Shown one piece after another: positions 62,747 to 64,000 of a stretch of 64,000 nt of DNA (position 1 is its first letter; each line of letters begins with the position of its first letter). The position numbers and the translations under genes are program-made. The notes below the pieces were generated by a model. The model did not search any database, was not told the origin of the DNA, and saw nothing but the letters and a program-made list of their open reading frames with translations. The stretch covers positions 62,001 through 126,000 of the forward strand of contig NZ_QJJP01000004.1 of the NCBI RefSeq assembly GCF_003201565.1. Direction: 5' to 3'. The stretch comes from Nitrosomonas sp. Nm84. Its GTDB lineage: Bacteria > Pseudomonadota > Gammaproteobacteria > Burkholderiales > Nitrosomonadaceae.

Positions 62747-64000
62747 ATGATTTTTAAAAGAAATGATCAATTCGCCTTACTAGTGTCGTTACTTTTCTGG
62801 ACTTGCTCACTGATACCAGTTGATGCAGTTGCTGACAGATTAGTGCAGAACGAATATCAATATCAGACCGATTTGTGGGATCGCATACGCAGCGGATTTG
62901 CATTAAAACTCCCACCTGATAGTAAAGCAATACGTAAAATAGAGACTCCGTATACTCGACAGCCGAACACACTCAATCGCATTATTGAGCGTAGCGAACG
63001 CTACTTGTATCATATTGTAGAGGAGCTTGATCGCCGTGGTATGCCAATGGAGATTGCATTAATTCCGGTGATTGAGAGTTCTTATGATCCCCTGATCAAA
63101 TCAAACAGTCACTCTGCAGGACTTTGGCAAATTATCCCGGAAACAGGCAAGAGTCTAGGTTTGGAACAAAATGTGTGGCATGACGATCGGCGTGATGTTA
63201 TTGCGTCAACAGAGGCGGCGCTTGATTATTTACAATACCTTCATAAAAGATTTGATAACTGGAAGCTGGCGATAGCGGCATACAATATCGGTGAAGGTGC
63301 TGTAAGCAAAGCATTATCCAGGAGCGTTCATAAAGGTAGATCAAGTAGTTTTTACGATTTGAATCTTCCAGTTGAAGCTAAGCATTATGTATATAAGCTA
63401 TTAGCAGTTAAGGATATTGTTGCTAATTCAAAGAAATACGGCGTGCGACTTCGACAGGTACCTAATCGACCGTATTTTGATACAATCAAAGTACATGAGC
63501 ATATCGATATCTCCCTCGTTACCCGTCTTGCCAATATCTCCGAAGTTGAATTCACCGCACTAAATCCCGCTTATAATCGTTATGTCATTAAAGTACTCAA
63601 TGCACCTCGTACTTTATTGTTACCTAAGGATAAAAAAGAAATTTTCTTAACAAATCTGGAAACATTTCAAGATCCGAGAATTTCGTGGCAGATTTACCGT
63701 GTCAAGAAAGGTGAAAATATCAATGAAATTGCTGGGCGATACCGTACAACTGTCAAACAATTACAAGCAATCAATGGTATAGCGCGGAACAAAAATCTTA
63801 CACTCGGGCAGAAGATTTTGGTGCCTCAAGCGGTAGCGGAAAATCTTGTAGATGCTACTGCACAAAAGAAACAGTTGTTGCAAAATTATCTAGCAAGCGT
63901 TCACGTAGTTAAAAAGGGCGATACTTTGTATGAAATCGCAAAGCGATATGGCACGACAGTGAATCAGATTAAGTTGTGGAACAATAGTGATGAGAATTTG
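62747..64000 (+). CDS. mltD: Membrane-bound lytic transglycosylase MltD with LysM domains, cut by the window edge
   Basis: The frame runs from ATG 62747 to the last base without a stop, so the gene continues outside. The N-terminal hydrophobic segment (FALLVSLLFWTCSLIPVDA) has a Cys but no strict lipobox. The goose-type lysozyme (SLT) domain has catalytic Glu in LIPVIESSYDP, then SAGLWQIIPETGKSLGL and LAIAAYNIGEGAV. A LysM domain follows (YRVKKGENINEIAGRYRTT), then a second (HVVKKGDTLYEIAKRYGTT). MltD cuts peptidoglycan glycan strands. Confidence is high for family, less for signal type. Confidence 0.93.
   Translation, partial: MIFKRNDQFALLVSLLFWTCSLIPVDAVADRLVQNEYQYQTDLWDRIRSGFALKLPPDSKAIRKIETPYTRQPNTLNRIIERSERYLYHIVEELDRRGMPMEIALIPVIESSYDPLIKSNSHSAGLWQIIPETGKSLGLEQNVWHDDRRDVIASTEAALDYLQYLHKRFDNWKLAIAAYNIGEGAVSKALSRSVHKGRSSSFYDLNLPVEAKHYVYKLLAVKDIVANSKKYGVRLRQVPNRPYFDTIKVHEHIDISLVTRLANISEVEFTALNPAYNRYVIKVLNAPRTLLLPKDKKEIFLTNLETFQDPRISWQIYRVKKGENINEIAGRYRTTVKQLQAINGIARNKNLTLGQKILVPQAVAENLVDATAQKKQLLQNYLASVHVVKKGDTLYEIAKRYGTTVNQIKLWNNSDENL

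Overview
The window looks like a chromosomal segment of a betaproteobacterium, most likely a Nitrosomonas-type ammonia oxidiser (Nitrosomonadaceae). This is inference from gene content and order: an mlaFEDCB cluster running into an ABC-2 exporter and ibaG, a split gcvPA/gcvPB glycine cleavage operon with tpx between the two halves, a PEP-CTERM protein, an SbtA-type bicarbonate transporter with a PII-like partner, and moderate GC. No rRNA, tRNA, CRISPR array or intact insertion sequence was found. Both window edges cut genes: the 3' part of an unidentified gene at the left and the 5' part of an mltD-like transglycosylase at the right.

Region by region. 1-9 kb holds exported hydrolases and sensors: an M1/M28/PDZ peptidase, a TolB-like propeller, a TIGR03032 protein, a secreted nuclease and a PEP-CTERM protein. 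9.3-15.3 kb is one long plus-strand cluster for outer-membrane lipid asymmetry (mlaFEDCB), a YadGH-type exporter, ibaG and djlA. 15.5-23.2 kb holds a GST, then a minus-strand group around sbtA/sbtB with two tiny exported proteins, and a divergent FixL/FixJ-like two-component pair, then a GGDEF protein. A 39-bp element is present twice in this region, upstream of both tiny genes. 23.4-28.4 kb is AT-richer accessory DNA: a cytochrome, an SMP-30-like protein and two unknown secreted proteins, one of them bracketed by a 155-160 bp direct repeat. 28.4-36.7 kb has hrpA, an aquaglyceroporin, a DUF547 protein, a phosphodiesterase-fold enzyme, a small lipoprotein and a PfkB kinase. 36.8-42.1 kb is the glycine cleavage operon, controlled by a tandem glycine riboswitch with its own terminator. 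42.4-47.6 kb is a four-gene export-like operon (porin, alpha/beta hydrolase, ABC exporter, P-loop protein). 48-54.3 kb has a CruF-like membrane protein, a TauE-type exporter, an EVE protein and a large RTX/DUF4214 protein with four internal repeats, with an IS3-family transposase remnant just upstream. 54.5-62.1 kb is mainly cell division and chromosome maintenance (zapA, a zapB-like gene, zipA, smc) with 6S RNA next to zapA; queF and mltD close the window.

Two themes run through the window. First, five full copies and one decayed copy of a 137-143 bp element with terminal inverted repeats sit just downstream of gene ends. They are flanked by 4-bp YTAR direct repeats, the mark of a non-autonomous mobile element (MITE); one copy supplies the smc stop codon. 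Second, the sbtA region has the layout of a self-contained inorganic-carbon uptake and sensing unit: transporter, PII-like regulator with a C-x4-C tail, two small exported proteins, a sensor kinase/regulator pair and a shared upstream element. It is the best candidate here for an undescribed system.
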